Source of the DNA: an uncultured Lachnospiraceae bacterium
GTDB lineage: Bacteria; Bacillota; Clostridia; Lachnospirales; Lachnospiraceae
Direction: 5' to 3'
Assembly: GCA_947623805.1 (NCBI GenBank)
Contig: CANQHZ010000005.1
Coordinates: 1 to 64,000 of the forward strand
Length of the DNA: 64,000 nucleotides
Positions 20,268-32,180 of the stretch are shown in pieces (position 1 is the stretch's first letter; each line of letters starts with the position of its first letter). A program made the translations under genes and the position numbers. Under the pieces are notes generated by a model. The model saw nothing but the letters and a program-made list of their open reading frames with translations. It did not search any database and was not told the DNA's origin.

Positions 20268-22322
20268 GTGAGACCTTTGAGGTCAGCTGACACGAAAGCT
20301 TCAGATACAAGAGCCAAGAATACGGAAGGGATTTTCAAGCTGCACAGTGAATACCGGCCCACGGGCGACCAGCCGCAGGCGATAGATGAACTTGTCAAAG
20401 GCTTTAAGGCGGGAAACCAGTTTCAGACATTGCTTGGCGTCACGGGTTCGGGTAAGACCTTTACTATGGCAAATATAATAGCCGCGCTGAATAAGCCCAC
20501 TCTTGTCATAGCGCACAATAAGACGCTTGCGGGGCAGCTTTATGGCGAATTTAAAGAGTTTTTTCCCGAAAATGCCGTGGAATATTTTGTGAGCTATTAT
20601 GATTATTATCAGCCAGAGGCATACATTCCGTCCTCTGACACATATATAGCAAAGGATTCGGCGGTAAATGAGGAGATTGACAAGCTCCGTCTGTCCGCGA
20701 CAGCTTCGCTTACAGAGCGCCGAGATGTTGTTGTGGTGGCGAGTGTATCATGCATATATGGATTGGGAAGTCCCGATGAATATCAGGGAATGATGCTGTC
20801 ATTGCGCCCGCATATGATAAAGGATAGAGACGAGGTAATCCGTGCGTTGATAGAAATGCAGTATGACAGAAACGACATGGATTTGGAAAGGGGACGTTTT
20901 AGGGTTCGCGGAGATGTTTTGGAGATAAATCCTGCACAGGGAGGCGATTATCTCATACGTGTGGAGTTTTTCGGAGATGAGATAGACCGCATAGCCGAGG
21001 TGGATGCAGTGACAAATAAGGTGAATGCTCTGCTTGAGCATGTCACGATTTTTCCCGCATCACATTATGTAGTGGCGCCCGAGAGGATAGCGCAGGCGTG
21101 CAAAAACATAGAGGCGGAGATGAAAGAGCGTGTCAGCTATTTTAAAGGCGAGGACAAGCTGCTTGAGGCGCAGCGTATTTCAGAGCGGACGAATTTTGAC
21201 GTGGAAATGCTTAGGGAGACGGGTTTCTGCTCGGGCATTGAAAACTACTCGCGCCATTTAAACGGCACGGCGGAGGGGGCTCCGCCATACTGCTTGCTCG
21301 ACTTTTTTAATGAAGATTTCCTTATTATAATAGATGAGTCTCACATGACGATACCACAGATTAGAGGGATGTATGCGGGCGACCGCTCGCGCAAGACTAC
21401 GCTTGTTGAGTATGGATTTAGATTGCCGTCGGCACTTGACAACAGACCGCTCAAATTTGAGGAATTCGAGCAGAAGATAGACCAGATGCTTTTTGTTTCG
21501 GCGACACCCGGTATATACGAGGAAGAACATGAGCTTTTGCGCGCGGAGCAGATTATAAGACCTACGGGACTGCTTGACCCTAATATTGAGATACATCCTG
21601 TAGAGGGACAGATTGATGACCTTATATCGCGGATAAACGAGGAAACGGCGAAACACAACAAAGTGCTTGTCACGACGCTCACAAAACGCATGGCGGAGGA
21701 TTTGACGAAATATATGAGCGAGGCAGGCGTGCGCGTCAAATATCTTCATTCCGATATAGACACGCTTGAACGCGCCGAGATTATACGCGATATGCGCCTT
21801 GATGTATTTGACGTACTTGTCGGAATCAACCTTTTGCGTGAGGGACTTGATATTCCCGAAATATCGCTTGTCGCAATTATTGACGCTGACAAGGAGGGAT
21901 TTCTGCGTTCGGCGACCTCCCTGATACAGACAGTGGGACGCGCGGCAAGAAACTCAGAAGGACATGTCATCATGTATGCGGACACCATTACCGATTCGAT
22001 GCGGATTACGCTTGACGAAACGGCAAGACGGCGCGCGATACAGCAAAAATATAATGATGAAAATGGCATCACGCCGCAGACGATAAAAAAAGCAGTGCGC
22101 GACCTCATCAGTATATCCAAGGCAGTAGCAAAGGAAGAACAGGAATTTGCAAAAGACCCTGAATCTATGAATGAGAAAGAGCTTAAAAAGCTTATCGCCT
22201 CCCTTGAAAAGAATATGCGCAAGGCGGCTGCAGACCTTAATTTTGAGGCGGCTATGGAGCTTCGCGACAAGATGATGCAGCTAAAGAAAATGCTGAATGA
22301 TATGTCTAAGGGCATTGAGTGA
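20268..22322 (+). CDS. uvrB: Excinuclease ABC subunit B
   Basis: [31 protein letters not shown] motif at C-terminus. Start could be the TTG at 20277. Confidence 0.96.
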   Translation: MRPLRSADTKASDTRAKNTEGIFKLHSEYRPTGDQPQAIDELVKGFKAGNQFQTLLGVTGSGKTFTMANIIAALNKPTLVIAHNKTLAGQLYGEFKEFFPENAVEYFVSYYDYYQPEAYIPSSDTYIAKDSAVNEEIDKLRLSATASLTERRDVVVVASVSCIYGLGSPDEYQGMMLSLRPHMIKDRDEVIRALIEMQYDRNDMDLERGRFRVRGDVLEINPAQGGDYLIRVEFFGDEIDRIAEVDAVTNKVNALLEHVTIFPASHYVVAPERIAQACKNIEAEMKERVSYFKGEDKLLEAQRISERTNFDVEMLRETGFCSGIENYSRHLNGTAEGAPPYCLLDFFNEDFLIIIDESHMTIPQIRGMYAGDRSRKTTLVEYGFRLPSALDNRPLKFEEFEQKIDQMLFVSATPGIYEEEHELLRAEQIIRPTGLLDPNIEIHPVEGQIDDLISRINEETAKHNKVLVTTLTKRMAEDLTKYMSEAGVRVKYLHSDIDTLERAEIIRDMRLDVFDVLVGINLLREGLDIPEISLVAIIDADKEGFLRSATSLIQTVGRAARNSEGHVIMYADTITDSMRITLDETARRRAIQQKYNDENGITPQTIKKAVRDLISISKAVAKEEQEFAKDPESMNEKELKKLIASLEKNMRKAAADLNFEAAMELRDKMMQLKKMLNDMSKGIE

Positions 22323-22402
22323 TGATTTATTGAGGATAGATAGGTCATGCCTTGCTAAGGCTATCCTGTACAAAATGCGGCAATGCGGAAACGGAGAAAA
22401 AA

Positions 22403-25282
22403 ATGGACGAAAAACAATTAAAGATGCTTCCAAAGAGTGAGCTTATAAAAATAAGAGGTGCTAATGAACACAATCTGAAAAACATAAGTCTTGATATACC
22501 CAGGAATAAATTTGTAGTGCTTACAGGTCTGTCGGGTTCGGGCAAATCGTCGCTTGCGTTTGACACGATTTATGCGGAAGGGCAGCGCCGTTATATGGAG
22601 TCGCTTTCGTCATATGCGAGAATGTTTTTGGGACAGATGGAGAAGCCGAATGTAGAAAGCATAGAGGGCCTTTCCCCCGCTATTTCAATTGACCAGAAAT
22701 CCACGAACAGAAATCCACGCTCGACAGTCGGCACTGTAACAGAAATATATGATTATTTCAGGCTTTTGTATGCGCGGATAGGCATTCCGCACTGTCCTAA
22801 TTGCGGACGCGAGATAAAAAAACAGACAATAGACCAGATTGTGGACCAGATAATGGGCATGCCGGAGGGGACGAGGCTGCAGTTGCTTGCCCCCGTGGTA
22901 AGAGGACGCAAGGGTGAACATACCAAGGTACTCGACCGCGCAAAGCGTGCAGGTTATGTAAGATTGAGGATTGACGGCAGCCTGTATGAGCTTTCGGAAG
23001 AAATAAAGCTTGATAAAAATATAAAACATAATATAGAGATAGTGGTTGACCGCATTGTGGTAAAGGCGGGCATAGAACGACGCCTTACAGATTCCATCGA
23101 AAATGTTATGTCGCTTTCGGACGGTTTGCTGATAGTGGATGTGATAGACGGTGAGCCGATGAATTTTTCACAGAGTTTTGCGTGTCCTGACTGCGGCATC
23201 AGTATAGAGGAGGTAGAGCCGAGAAGCTTTTCATTCAACAATCCGTTTGGTGCGTGTCCTCAATGTCTGGGACTTGGTTATAAGATGGAGTTTGATGCGG
23301 ATTTAATGATACCTGACAGGAGCCTCAGTATAAATGAGGGAGCGATAACGGCAATGGGCTGGCAGTCATGCACGGACAAGACGAGCTTTACGAATGCTAT
23401 CCTGCAGGCACTCTGCAAGGAGTATGATTTTTCACTTGACACCCCATTTGAGGAGCTTTCGGACGAAGTGCAGAATATAATTATAAACGGCACGGGTGGC
23501 AGGGAGGTCATAGTTTATTACAAAGGACAGCGCGGGGAAGGAAGATACCCTATAGCGTTTGAAGGTCTGATAAAAAATGTAGAGCGGCGGTATAAGGAGA
23601 CTGCATCGGAGATAATGAAGCAGGAGTATGAGACCTTTATGCGAATTACGCCTTGTACGGAGTGCGGAGGCAAACGCTTAAAAAAGAGCTCGCTTGCCGT
23701 CACTGTATGCGACAAGAATATTTATGAGATAACATCGATGTCAATCGGCGGACTATACCGTTTTCTTGATTCCATGGAGCTGACAAAGCAGCAGCAGTTA
23801 ATTGGCAAGCGTATATTAAAAGAGATAAAGGCGCGAGTCGGATTTCTTGAAAATGTCGGCCTTGAATATCTTAGTCTTTCAAGGGGTACGGCGTCGCTTT
23901 CCGGCGGTGAAGCGCAGCGCATAAGGCTGGCTACGCAGATTGGCTCGGGGCTTGTCGGCGTGTGCTATATACTTGATGAGCCAAGTATAGGTCTTCATCA
24001 GAGAGACAATGACAAGCTTCTCAATGCGCTGAAAGAGCTGCGCGATTTGGGAAATACGTTGATTGTGGTAGAACATGATGAGGATACTATGTTTGCGGCG
24101 GACCATATAGTGGATATAGGGCCCGGCGCGGGTGAGCACGGAGGAGAGGTCATTGCGCAAGGGACGGCGGAGGAAATAATGAAAATTCCGGCATCGGTCA
24201 CAGGGCAGTACCTTAGCGGCAAGCTTTTTATACCAGTGCCCAAAACGCGTCGCAAACCTACAGGCTGGCTGACGGTAAAAGGAGCGTCGGAAAACAATCT
24301 TAAAAATATAAACGTAAAATTTCCGCTTGGTGTATTTACGTGTGTGACCGGCGTATCGGGCTCGGGCAAGTCTTCGCTGGTAAATGAGATATTGTATAAA
24401 CATCTGGCTCGGAGACTGAACAGGGCGCGCACAATAGCAGGAGCACATAAGGGTATAGAAGGCGTAGAGCAGCTTGACAAGGTTATCAATATAGACCAGT
24501 CACCCATAGGCAGGACCCCGCGCTCGAATCCCGCGACATATACAGGTGTATTTGACCAGATAAGGGATTTGTTTGCGGCAACGACAGACGCAAAAGCGAA
24601 AGGATACTCAAAAGGCCGCTTTAGTTTTAATGTAAAGGGCGGACGCTGCGAGGCGTGCGGAGGCGATGGCATAATAAAGATAGAAATGCACTTTTTGCCT
24701 GATGTTTATGTGCCGTGTGAGGTATGCCAGGGTAAACGTTACAATCGTGAAACGCTTGATGTTAAATATAAGGGGAAAAGTATATTTGATGTGCTTGATA
24801 TGACGGTCGAGGAGGCTTTGCCGTTTTTTGATGCTATCCCGTCCATAAAGCGAAAAATAGAAACGCTGTATGATGTGGGGCTTTCGTATATCAAACTGGG
24901 GCAGCCGTCAACTACGCTTTCCGGCGGTGAGGCGCAGCGCATAAAGCTTGCCACGGAGCTTAGCCGCAGGAGTACGGGCAAGACCATTTATATATTGGAC
25001 GAGCCGACTACGGGACTTCATTTTGCCGATGTGCATAAGCTTGTTGATATATTGCAGCGTCTGGCGGAGGGCGGAAATACGGTAGTCGTTATCGAACATA
25101 ATCTTGATGTGATAAAGACAGCGGATTATATTATAGATATGGGACCGGAGGGCGGAGACGGAGGCGGCACAGTGATAGCGGAAGGCACGCCCGAAGAAAT
25201 TGCCAAAAACAAAAAATCATACACGGGAATTTATGTAAAAAAGATGCTCGACAAGGCAAAGGCACATAAAATATCCAAATAA
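22403..25282 (+). CDS. uvrA: Excinuclease ABC subunit A
   Basis: Two ABC ATPase modules with zinc-finger CxxC motifs; [38 protein letters not shown]. Confidence 0.96.
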   Translation: MDEKQLKMLPKSELIKIRGANEHNLKNISLDIPRNKFVVLTGLSGSGKSSLAFDTIYAEGQRRYMESLSSYARMFLGQMEKPNVESIEGLSPAISIDQKSTNRNPRSTVGTVTEIYDYFRLLYARIGIPHCPNCGREIKKQTIDQIVDQIMGMPEGTRLQLLAPVVRGRKGEHTKVLDRAKRAGYVRLRIDGSLYELSEEIKLDKNIKHNIEIVVDRIVVKAGIERRLTDSIENVMSLSDGLLIVDVIDGEPMNFSQSFACPDCGISIEEVEPRSFSFNNPFGACPQCLGLGYKMEFDADLMIPDRSLSINEGAITAMGWQSCTDKTSFTNAILQALCKEYDFSLDTPFEELSDEVQNIIINGTGGREVIVYYKGQRGEGRYPIAFEGLIKNVERRYKETASEIMKQEYETFMRITPCTECGGKRLKKSSLAVTVCDKNIYEITSMSIGGLYRFLDSMELTKQQQLIGKRILKEIKARVGFLENVGLEYLSLSRGTASLSGGEAQRIRLATQIGSGLVGVCYILDEPSIGLHQRDNDKLLNALKELRDLGNTLIVVEHDEDTMFAADHIVDIGPGAGEHGGEVIAQGTAEEIMKIPASVTGQYLSGKLFIPVPKTRRKPTGWLTVKGASENNLKNINVKFPLGVFTCVTGVSGSGKSSLVNEILYKHLARRLNRARTIAGAHKGIEGVEQLDKVINIDQSPIGRTPRSNPATYTGVFDQIRDLFAATTDAKAKGYSKGRFSFNVKGGRCEACGGDGIIKIEMHFLPDVYVPCEVCQGKRYNRETLDVKYKGKSIFDVLDMTVEEALPFFDAIPSIKRKIETLYDVGLSYIKLGQPSTTLSGGEAQRIKLATELSRRSTGKTIYILDEPTTGLHFADVHKLVDILQRLAEGGNTVVVIEHNLDVIKTADYIIDMGPEGGDGGGTVIAEGTPEEIAKNKKSYTGIYVKKMLDKAKAHKISK

Positions 25283-25296
25283 ATAAAATGTGACAC

Positions 25297-25324
25297 TAAA
25301 GTATTGCTTAAAAATTACCGATAT
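25297..25324 (+). promoter_or_regulatory. Candidate sigma-28 type promoter upstream of mbl-flhO-flhP
   Basis: TAAA-N16-ACCGATAT; about 210 nt upstream of the mbl start. Confidence 0.45.
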
Positions 25325-25535
25325 ATTATTCAGATATAGGCATTTTGGCATGTTTTTTTGAAAAAATCAAAAAAAAGCATGAACCCCCTTTAAAAAATGG
25401 CTGAATTAGGTTATAATGACTTAGTATGCTTTATTTGTTTGGTTAATAGTTATATTCTTATTGGGTAAACTATTTTTTAATGAGTTATTTATGATATAAA
25501 GTCGCCATTTTTAATATAGAAAGGGGCACAGAGCC

Positions 25536-26531
25536 ATGCAGTACACAGATATTGGAATTGACCTTGGGACCGCAAGTATATTGGTTTACATCAGAGGGAA
25601 GGGTGTCGTGCTGAAAGAGCCATCAGTAGTGGCATTTGATAGAGATTCGGATACGATTAAGGCTATTGGGGAGGATGCGAGACTTATGCTTGGCAGGACG
25701 CCAGGCAATATTGTGGCAGTCAGACCGCTGCGACAAGGTGTTATCTCCGACTACAAAGTAACAGAGCAGATGATGCAGCACTTCATACAGAAAGCGCTTG
25801 GCAGAAAGACATTTAGGAAACCGAGGATAGCCGTATGCGTACCCAGTGGTGTTACCGAAGTTGAAAAAAAGGCAGTTGAGGACGCGACATATCAGGCAGG
25901 AGCGAGGAGCGTCAATATTATAGAGGAGCCTATCGCTGCGGCGATAGGAGCGGGCATTGATATTTCAAAGCCGTGCGGCAATATGATAGTTGACATAGGC
26001 GGCGGCACTTCGGATATAGCTGTCATATCACTTGGCGGCACTGTCGTCAGCGCATCTATCAAGATAGCGGGTGACGATTTTGATGAGGCTCTTGTGCGTT
26101 ACATGAGGAAAAAGCACAATCTGCTAATTGGTGAGCGGACAGCGGAGGATATAAAAATTAAGATTGGTTCTGCGTTTAAGCGTGCAGAGGTTGACTATAT
26201 GGATGTGAGAGGGCGCAATCTTGTCACGGGACTTCCGAAGACAATACGTGTATCTTCGGAGGAGACGGAGGAAGCGCTTAGGGAGACGACCTCTCAGATT
26301 ATAGATACGATACACAGCGTCCTTGAAAAGACGCCGCCTGAGCTTGCGGCAGATATAGCGGACAGAGGCATAGTCCTTACAGGAGGCGGAAGTCTTTTGC
26401 GCGGACTTGAAGATTTGATAGAATCACGGACAGGCATAAATACAATGACAGCGGAGGACCCCATGACAGCGGTAGCGATAGGCACAGGCAAATATGTGGA
26501 GTTCCTTGCGGGCTATAGAGATGATATTTAA
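25536..26531 (+). CDS. mbl: MreB/Mbl family actin-like protein
   Basis: DIGIDLGTASILVYIRGKGVVLKEPSVVA; adjacent to flhO-flhP as in Bacillus. Confidence 0.88.
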   Translation: MQYTDIGIDLGTASILVYIRGKGVVLKEPSVVAFDRDSDTIKAIGEDARLMLGRTPGNIVAVRPLRQGVISDYKVTEQMMQHFIQKALGRKTFRKPRIAVCVPSGVTEVEKKAVEDATYQAGARSVNIIEEPIAAAIGAGIDISKPCGNMIVDIGGGTSDIAVISLGGTVVSASIKIAGDDFDEALVRYMRKKHNLLIGERTAEDIKIKIGSAFKRAEVDYMDVRGRNLVTGLPKTIRVSSEETEEALRETTSQIIDTIHSVLEKTPPELAADIADRGIVLTGGGSLLRGLEDLIESRTGINTMTAEDPMTAVAIGTGKYVEFLAGYRDDI

Positions 26532-26557
26532 GCTTACAAAATGGAGGTTAGATACGT

Positions 26558-27337
26558 ATGCTTAGAGGTTTATATACGGCTTATACAGGCATGTTGAATG
26601 AGCAGTACAGGATGGATATTATGTCAAATAATCTTGCCAATGCCGATACCACAGGTTTTAAAAAGGAAGGCTCTACAAGTCAGGCATATGATGAGGTTAT
26701 GGCAGTTAAAATCAAGGACCTCACAGAAAATCCCAATGTTCCCAAACGCCTTGGCGGTATGAGTCTTGGAGTAAAGATTGGTGAGACCTACACGGATTTT
26801 TCACAGGGTTCACTTAGAAATACCGATAATACTTATGATTTGGCGATTGGCAGTGAGGGCTTTTTTAATATAGAGTTTACGAGTAAGTCGGGCGAGGTAT
26901 CTACCAAGTATACGAGAAACGGTGAATTTAACCTTACAAGAGACGGTTACATGGTGACGAAAGACGGCGATTACCTGCTTGGCAAAGATGGAAACAGGAT
27001 ACAGATTTCCACCACAGCGGCGAAGACAGAGATAGATTCACAGGGAAACATATATCAGGATGACGCGCTTGTAGGCAGCATTAAGATTACAAACTTTACG
27101 GATACAAATTATCTCACGCATTATGGCGAGACCATGTGGGATGCCAAAGAGGGCGCGGAAGCCGTAGATGTGGAATATCCCAATATATATCAGGGCTGGC
27201 TCGAAATGTCAAACGTTTCCGTAGTAAAGGAAATGGTGAATATGATTGCTATTTCAAGGCAGTATGAGGCAAATCAGAAGTTTATAACAAGCTATGACGA
27301 GAGCTTAGAGAAGTCAATGGAGCTTAGCAGAATATAA
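26558..27337 (+). CDS. Flagellar hook-basal body protein, FlgF/FlhO type
   Basis: MLRGLYTAYTGMLNEQYRMDIMSNNLANADTTGFKKEG and C-terminal NMIAISRQYEANQKFI. Confidence 0.92.
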   Translation: MLRGLYTAYTGMLNEQYRMDIMSNNLANADTTGFKKEGSTSQAYDEVMAVKIKDLTENPNVPKRLGGMSLGVKIGETYTDFSQGSLRNTDNTYDLAIGSEGFFNIEFTSKSGEVSTKYTRNGEFNLTRDGYMVTKDGDYLLGKDGNRIQISTTAAKTEIDSQGNIYQDDALVGSIKITNFTDTNYLTHYGETMWDAKEGAEAVDVEYPNIYQGWLEMSNVSVVKEMVNMIAISRQYEANQKFITSYDESLEKSMELSRI

Positions 27338-27397
27338 AAATGCAAAGCGGCGTTTTTTACGTGGATTAAGCGTTGATGAAGCGATAGGAGGATTAGT

Positions 27398-28213
27398 ATG
27401 GTAAGGTCATTGTGGACGGGTGCGACGGGCATGATTGCGCAGCAGTTAAATCTTGATAATGTGGCGCACAATCTTTCAAATGTAAATACTACAGGCTACA
27501 AGAAAGAGGTAATGGAGTTCAAATCACTTCTTTACCAGACGATACAGACAAAAACGACTACAGCGAATGTGGCAAATAAGCCTGTCGGCGCTGAAGTAGG
27601 TCTTGGTACGAGAAATACGGCGGTTACGTCTATATTCACGACGGGAAGCTTTTTGGAAACTCCGGGAGCTACAAATTTTGCAATTGACGGTGACGGTTTC
27701 TTTGGCATTCGTGGTACGGACGGCAATACATATTATACAAGAAACGGTGAGTTTGTGTTTGCTATATACGGCGATGATTTGATGCTCACTGACAAGGACG
27801 GTCTTCCGGTACTGAGCACGGAGGGTGAACCTATAATAGTCGATGGTGATATAAAGGTCAATAAGATTACTGTAGGAGACGGTGGCGAGCTTTTTTATCC
27901 TGATGAAGAAGGTCATGCACAGAGTCTTGATGTAGCGATTGGTCTATGGCAATTTAATAATCCCGCAGGTTTGGATAAGGTTGGAAACAGCATGTACCAG
28001 GAAACAGAGGCGAGCGGTGCGGCTATGAATGAGGCCGACACGGATGATTTGGAGAAAAGCGCGCTGGTACAGGGGTATCTTGAAGGCTCAAATGTGCAGG
28101 TGGCTGATGAGATGGTTAATATGATTATCGCGCAGAGAGCATATGAGATGAACTCAAAGGTTATAACGACTTCGGATGAGATGCTGCAGCAGGCAAACCA
28201 GTTGAAACGATAA
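27398..28213 (+). CDS. flgG: Flagellar rod protein, FlgG/FlhP type
   Basis: MVRSLWTGATGMIAQQLNLDNVAHNLSNVNTTGYKKE; NMIIAQRAYEMNSKVI. Confidence 0.92.
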   Translation: MVRSLWTGATGMIAQQLNLDNVAHNLSNVNTTGYKKEVMEFKSLLYQTIQTKTTTANVANKPVGAEVGLGTRNTAVTSIFTTGSFLETPGATNFAIDGDGFFGIRGTDGNTYYTRNGEFVFAIYGDDLMLTDKDGLPVLSTEGEPIIVDGDIKVNKITVGDGGELFYPDEEGHAQSLDVAIGLWQFNNPAGLDKVGNSMYQETEASGAAMNEADTDDLEKSALVQGYLEGSNVQVADEMVNMIIAQRAYEMNSKVITTSDEMLQQANQLKR

Positions 28214-28266
28214 AAAGCAATGTTCAGTGTATTTGATATTTAGGTTGTCAATATAAAGACGGCAGA

Positions 28267-28683
28267 ATGGAGATTGATATGGATATTGGTGGAATGGGGT
28301 CGGCATATTCGGATTATTTGTCTACTCAGGCAGCGCAGAGCAATAAGGCATCTGCTCTTCAAAGTAAGCTTGAAAGCAGTGCAAACAGCGAGTCTGATAA
28401 AGAACTTATGGATGCGTGTAAGGAGTTTGAGGCATATTTTGTTGAGAAAGTTTTCGACACGATGCTTGAATCGACAAAGATGTTTTCGGACGACAAGGAC
28501 GAAAATTCATATGGCAATAAAATGGTGGATGTTTTCAAGGATACAGCGTTGCAGCAGCTTAGCAGTCAAGTTGCGGACAGCGGCAGCATAGGTTTGGCAA
28601 GAACATTGTATGAGCAAATGAAGCGTCAAAATGAGGCGAAGAAAATACAGCCTGATAATGACAATTATGAAGACGCCGAATAG
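28267..28683 (+). CDS. Rod-binding protein (FlgJ N-terminal domain type)
   Basis: LMDACKEFEAYFVEKVFDTMLEST...MVDVFKDTALQQLSSQVADSGSIGLARTLYEQM. Confidence 0.87.
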   Translation: MEIDMDIGGMGSAYSDYLSTQAAQSNKASALQSKLESSANSESDKELMDACKEFEAYFVEKVFDTMLESTKMFSDDKDENSYGNKMVDVFKDTALQQLSSQVADSGSIGLARTLYEQMKRQNEAKKIQPDNDNYEDAE

Positions 28684-28706
28684 TTGAGGCAAATTTCAAA
28701 ATGATG

Positions 28707-28746
28707 AAGCCAACTCGTTATATAATCATAAATGAGTTGGCTTTTA
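28707..28746 (+). terminator. Rho-independent terminator after flagellar genes
   Basis: aagccaactc...gagttggctttta. Confidence 0.75.
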
Positions 28747-28764
28747 ATGTTTGGGGGATTTTGT

Positions 28765-31011
28765 TTGGAAACTATCAAGGGATTTGTGGAGCATATAATA
28801 TTCCAGAACACACAAAACGGATATACAGTTCTGAGGCTTGCATCGGGTGAGCAGGAGATAACCTGTACAGGTATATTTACACAGCTTGACGAGGGCGAAT
28901 GTATTGAGCTGGACGGAGAGTATGTAGAGCGTGCAGCGTATGGTAAACAGTTTGCGGCAAAGAGCTTTCGAGTGACAGTTCCGGAGGATTCCGATGCGAT
29001 AGAGCATTACCTGGGGTCGGGAGCGATAAAGGGAGTTGGAGCGGCGCTTGCAGCTCGTATAGTGCGGCTTTTTGGCAATGATACATTTCGCATAATAGAG
29101 GAAGAACCGCACAGGTTATCCGAGGTCAAGGGCATAAGCGAGAAAAAGGCGCGTGAGATAGCAGAGCAGGTAGCGGATAAAAAGGACGCGCGGGATGCGA
29201 TGGTCTTTCTGCAAAAATATGGTATATCAAATACTCTTGCGATAAAAATTTATAATCGTTACGGGATGGGCTTATACGACATAATGCGAGAAAACCCATA
29301 TAAGCTTGCGGAAGATATAACGGGAGTAGGCTTTAGGACTGCTGACGAAATTGCGGCAAAAATTGGCATACACGTGGATTCGGATTACAGAATACGGAGC
29401 GGTATAATATATATTCTTTCACAGGCGGGAGCGGAGGGGCATACATATCTTCCGATGGATATTTTGCTTGCGCGCTCGTCTGATATGCTTGGGCTTTTGG
29501 AGGAGCAGATTGAACCGCAAATTTCCAATCTGGCGATAGACAAAAAAATTGTCATAAAGGAGAATGGCAACGGCAAATGCATTTACAGCATGAGTGCGTA
29601 TTATGCAGAGCTAAATTGCGCGAGATTGTTGTATGAGCTGCAGCATGCGTTTGACGGGGCGGACAGATTTGAAAAAACTGAGCTTGACATGATATCCGAT
29701 AGGATTAAAAGGCTGGAGGAGACTAATCACATACAGCTTGATGAGCAACAGAGGCTTGCGGTCATTGAGGCAATCAGGAACGGCATTTTCATATTGTCGG
29801 GAGGTCCGGGCACGGGAAAAACTACGACAATAAATATGATTTTGCACTATTTTGAAGATGAGGAACTTGACATATTCCTTGCTGCGCCGACGGGACGCGC
29901 GGCTAAGCGTATGACTGAGGCGACCGGGTTTGAAGCGAGGACGATACACCGTATGCTTGAAATCAACGGAGCGGTTTCAGATGACGAAAGAGGTTTTTCT
30001 GGAGCGCGGTTTGAAAAAAACGAGTTTAATCCTCTGGAGGCAGATGTTATAATTATAGATGAGATGTCGATGGTTGACATATATCTTTTTCAGGCGCTTT
30101 TGAAGGCTGTCACGCCTGGGACAAAGCTTATCCTGGTGGGCGACAGAAATCAGCTCCCGTCAGTGGGAGCCGGACAGGTGCTGAAAGATATATTGGAGAG
30201 CAGGAAATTTGCAAGTGTTTCGCTGTCGAAAATCTTTCGCCAGACGAGTAAGAGCGATATTGCGATGAACGCTCATCTTATAAACGAGGGCAGGGAGATT
30301 GCGTTTGACAACAAAAGCAGGGATTTTTTCTTATTGGAAAGAGATAATATAAAAGTCATATACAAGCATATGATTATATTGATAACCGAAAAAATTCCAA
30401 AATACGTGAATGCGGGAATGTACGATATACAGGTGCTTACACCTATGAAACGCGGAGCGCTCGGGGCTGAAACGCTCAACAAAATATTGCAGCAGTATTT
30501 AAACCCACCGTCAAATCAAAAGGCTGAGCTGGTTATCGGAGATGACATTTTGAGGACCGGAGACAAGGTAATGCAGATAAAGAATAATTATCAGCTGGAG
30601 TGGGAGGTAGTCAGCAAGTACGGCATAACTGTGGACAGCGGTCAGGGAGTATTTAACGGGGATATCGGTATTGTGCGCGAAATAAACGAAACGGCCAAAA
30701 CCGTAGTGGTTGAGTATGACGACCAGCGCAGAGTGACATATCCGTACAGCGGACTTGACGATATAGAGCTTGCTTATGCGATTACGATACATAAGTCCCA
30801 GGGAAGCGAGTATCCAGCTGTGATTATGCCGCTTTTGACAGGCCCCAGGATGCTTTTCAACAGAAATCTCCTTTATACGGGTGTGACACGGGCAAAAAGC
30901 TGTTTAGTCATTTTGGGCAGCCGCAATACGGTAAAACAGATGATAGAAAATGAAAGCGAACAAAAAAGATTTACGGGATTAAAGGACAGAATATGCGAGA
31001 TAACGGAATAA
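28765..31011 (+). CDS. recD2: ATP-dependent RecD-like helicase RecD2
   Basis: LETIKGFVEHIIFQNTQNGYTVLRL, GPGTGKTTTINMIL, YAITIHKSQGSEYPAV. TTG start; the supplied ORF start lies within the upstream terminator. Confidence 0.93.
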   Translation: METIKGFVEHIIFQNTQNGYTVLRLASGEQEITCTGIFTQLDEGECIELDGEYVERAAYGKQFAAKSFRVTVPEDSDAIEHYLGSGAIKGVGAALAARIVRLFGNDTFRIIEEEPHRLSEVKGISEKKAREIAEQVADKKDARDAMVFLQKYGISNTLAIKIYNRYGMGLYDIMRENPYKLAEDITGVGFRTADEIAAKIGIHVDSDYRIRSGIIYILSQAGAEGHTYLPMDILLARSSDMLGLLEEQIEPQISNLAIDKKIVIKENGNGKCIYSMSAYYAELNCARLLYELQHAFDGADRFEKTELDMISDRIKRLEETNHIQLDEQQRLAVIEAIRNGIFILSGGPGTGKTTTINMILHYFEDEELDIFLAAPTGRAAKRMTEATGFEARTIHRMLEINGAVSDDERGFSGARFEKNEFNPLEADVIIIDEMSMVDIYLFQALLKAVTPGTKLILVGDRNQLPSVGAGQVLKDILESRKFASVSLSKIFRQTSKSDIAMNAHLINEGREIAFDNKSRDFFLLERDNIKVIYKHMIILITEKIPKYVNAGMYDIQVLTPMKRGALGAETLNKILQQYLNPPSNQKAELVIGDDILRTGDKVMQIKNNYQLEWEVVSKYGITVDSGQGVFNGDIGIVREINETAKTVVVEYDDQRRVTYPYSGLDDIELAYAITIHKSQGSEYPAVIMPLLTGPRMLFNRNLLYTGVTRAKSCLVILGSRNTVKQMIENESEQKRFTGLKDRICEITE

Positions 31012-31718
31012 GATTTGGTGAAAAGTTGAAAGATTTGCTCTTTCCACGTCATTGTCCTGTGTGTGATGATATTTTGCCGTTTGGAGATAAGCTGGCATGT
31101 GACGACTGCATCGCCAAAATTCAATATATAAAGCCGCCTGCTTGCAGAAAATGCGGCAAGCAGCTTTATGATGAGGGACAGATTTATTGTGGTGATTGTA
31201 CGCGGCGTAATCATATATTTGATTATGGCATTGCACTTTATGATTATCAAAGTATGCGCAAGAGTATTTATCGTTTCAAGTACAGACATAGAGGAGAGTA
31301 TGCGCAGTTTTACGCAAAAGACATATACAGACATTTGAAACATGAGATATGTGCGATGGGAGCGGACGCGTTTATTCCCGTGCCGCTCCATAGGACACGT
31401 CAGGATAAGCGCGGCTACAACCAGGCGGAGCTTGTGTCAAGGGAGCTTTCCAAGCTTTTTGGCATTCCGACAAGGGCCGATTTGGTAAAAAGAAACAAAA
31501 AAACTCTGCCCCAAAAACAATTAAATGCAATATCCAGACAAAATAATTTGAAAAAAGCTTTTAATATTGGCTCAGATGTTGTAAAATTAAATAAAACCAT
31601 ACTCGTAGATGACATTTATACGACGGGCAGTACGTTGGATGCGGTTGCATCAGAGCTGAGGCGCTATGGTGTGGAAAAAATTTATTATATTACTCTCTGC
31701 ATAGGAGAGGGAATTTAA
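30993..31718 (+). CDS. comFC: ComF family protein (ComFC-like phosphoribosyltransferase)
   Basis: CxxC zinc ribbon; FIPVPLHRTRQDKRGYNQAELVSRELSK; ILVDDIYTTGSTLDAVA. Confidence 0.9.
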   Translation: MRDNGIRFGEKLKDLLFPRHCPVCDDILPFGDKLACDDCIAKIQYIKPPACRKCGKQLYDEGQIYCGDCTRRNHIFDYGIALYDYQSMRKSIYRFKYRHRGEYAQFYAKDIYRHLKHEICAMGADAFIPVPLHRTRQDKRGYNQAELVSRELSKLFGIPTRADLVKRNKKTLPQKQLNAISRQNNLKKAFNIGSDVVKLNKTILVDDIYTTGSTLDAVASELRRYGVEKIYYITLCIGEGI

Positions 31719-32149
31719 TGGAGGAAAAGCTGATGAGCGACGTAAGAAATTGCAGAAAATGCGGGAAACTTTTTAACCATATTTCAGGAATGCCAATCTG
31801 CCCTGCGTGTAAGGCGAAACTGGAAGAATCATTTCAGGAAGTAAAGAAATATATACGTGAAAATCCTCATACAGATATAAAAGAGGTCGCAGAGGCGTGC
31901 GAGGTTGAGACCGGACAGATTCAGCAGTGGATTAGAGAGGAGCGCCTTGAGTTTACGGCGGATTCTCCCGTGAAACTTCCGTGCGAGAACTGCGGCACTA
32001 TGATTCGCTCAGGTAAGCTGTGCGAAAAGTGCAAGAACCAACTGGCGTCAAACCTTTCACATGCTATCGAAAAACCTAAGCGCATTATTGAAGAACCTGT
32101 TAAAAAGAGCCGCAGCGACGGTAACAAGATGAGGTTTTTGGACAGATAA
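31718..32149 (+). CDS. YvyF-like flagellar operon protein
   Basis: CRKCGKLFNHISGMPICPACKAKLEESFQEVKKYIRENP...; synteny with comFC. Confidence 0.8.
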   Translation: MEEKLMSDVRNCRKCGKLFNHISGMPICPACKAKLEESFQEVKKYIRENPHTDIKEVAEACEVETGQIQQWIREERLEFTADSPVKLPCENCGTMIRSGKLCEKCKNQLASNLSHAIEKPKRIIEEPVKKSRSDGNKMRFLDR

Positions 32150-32180
32150 CAGACGGCGTGAGGTAATACGAGGCATTGTT

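Noticed and set aside
25340-25385. AT-rich gcatgtttttttga/tcaaaaaaaagcatg inverted repeat after uvrA as a novel element
   Set aside because: Most simply a weak terminator-type hairpin; no further support.
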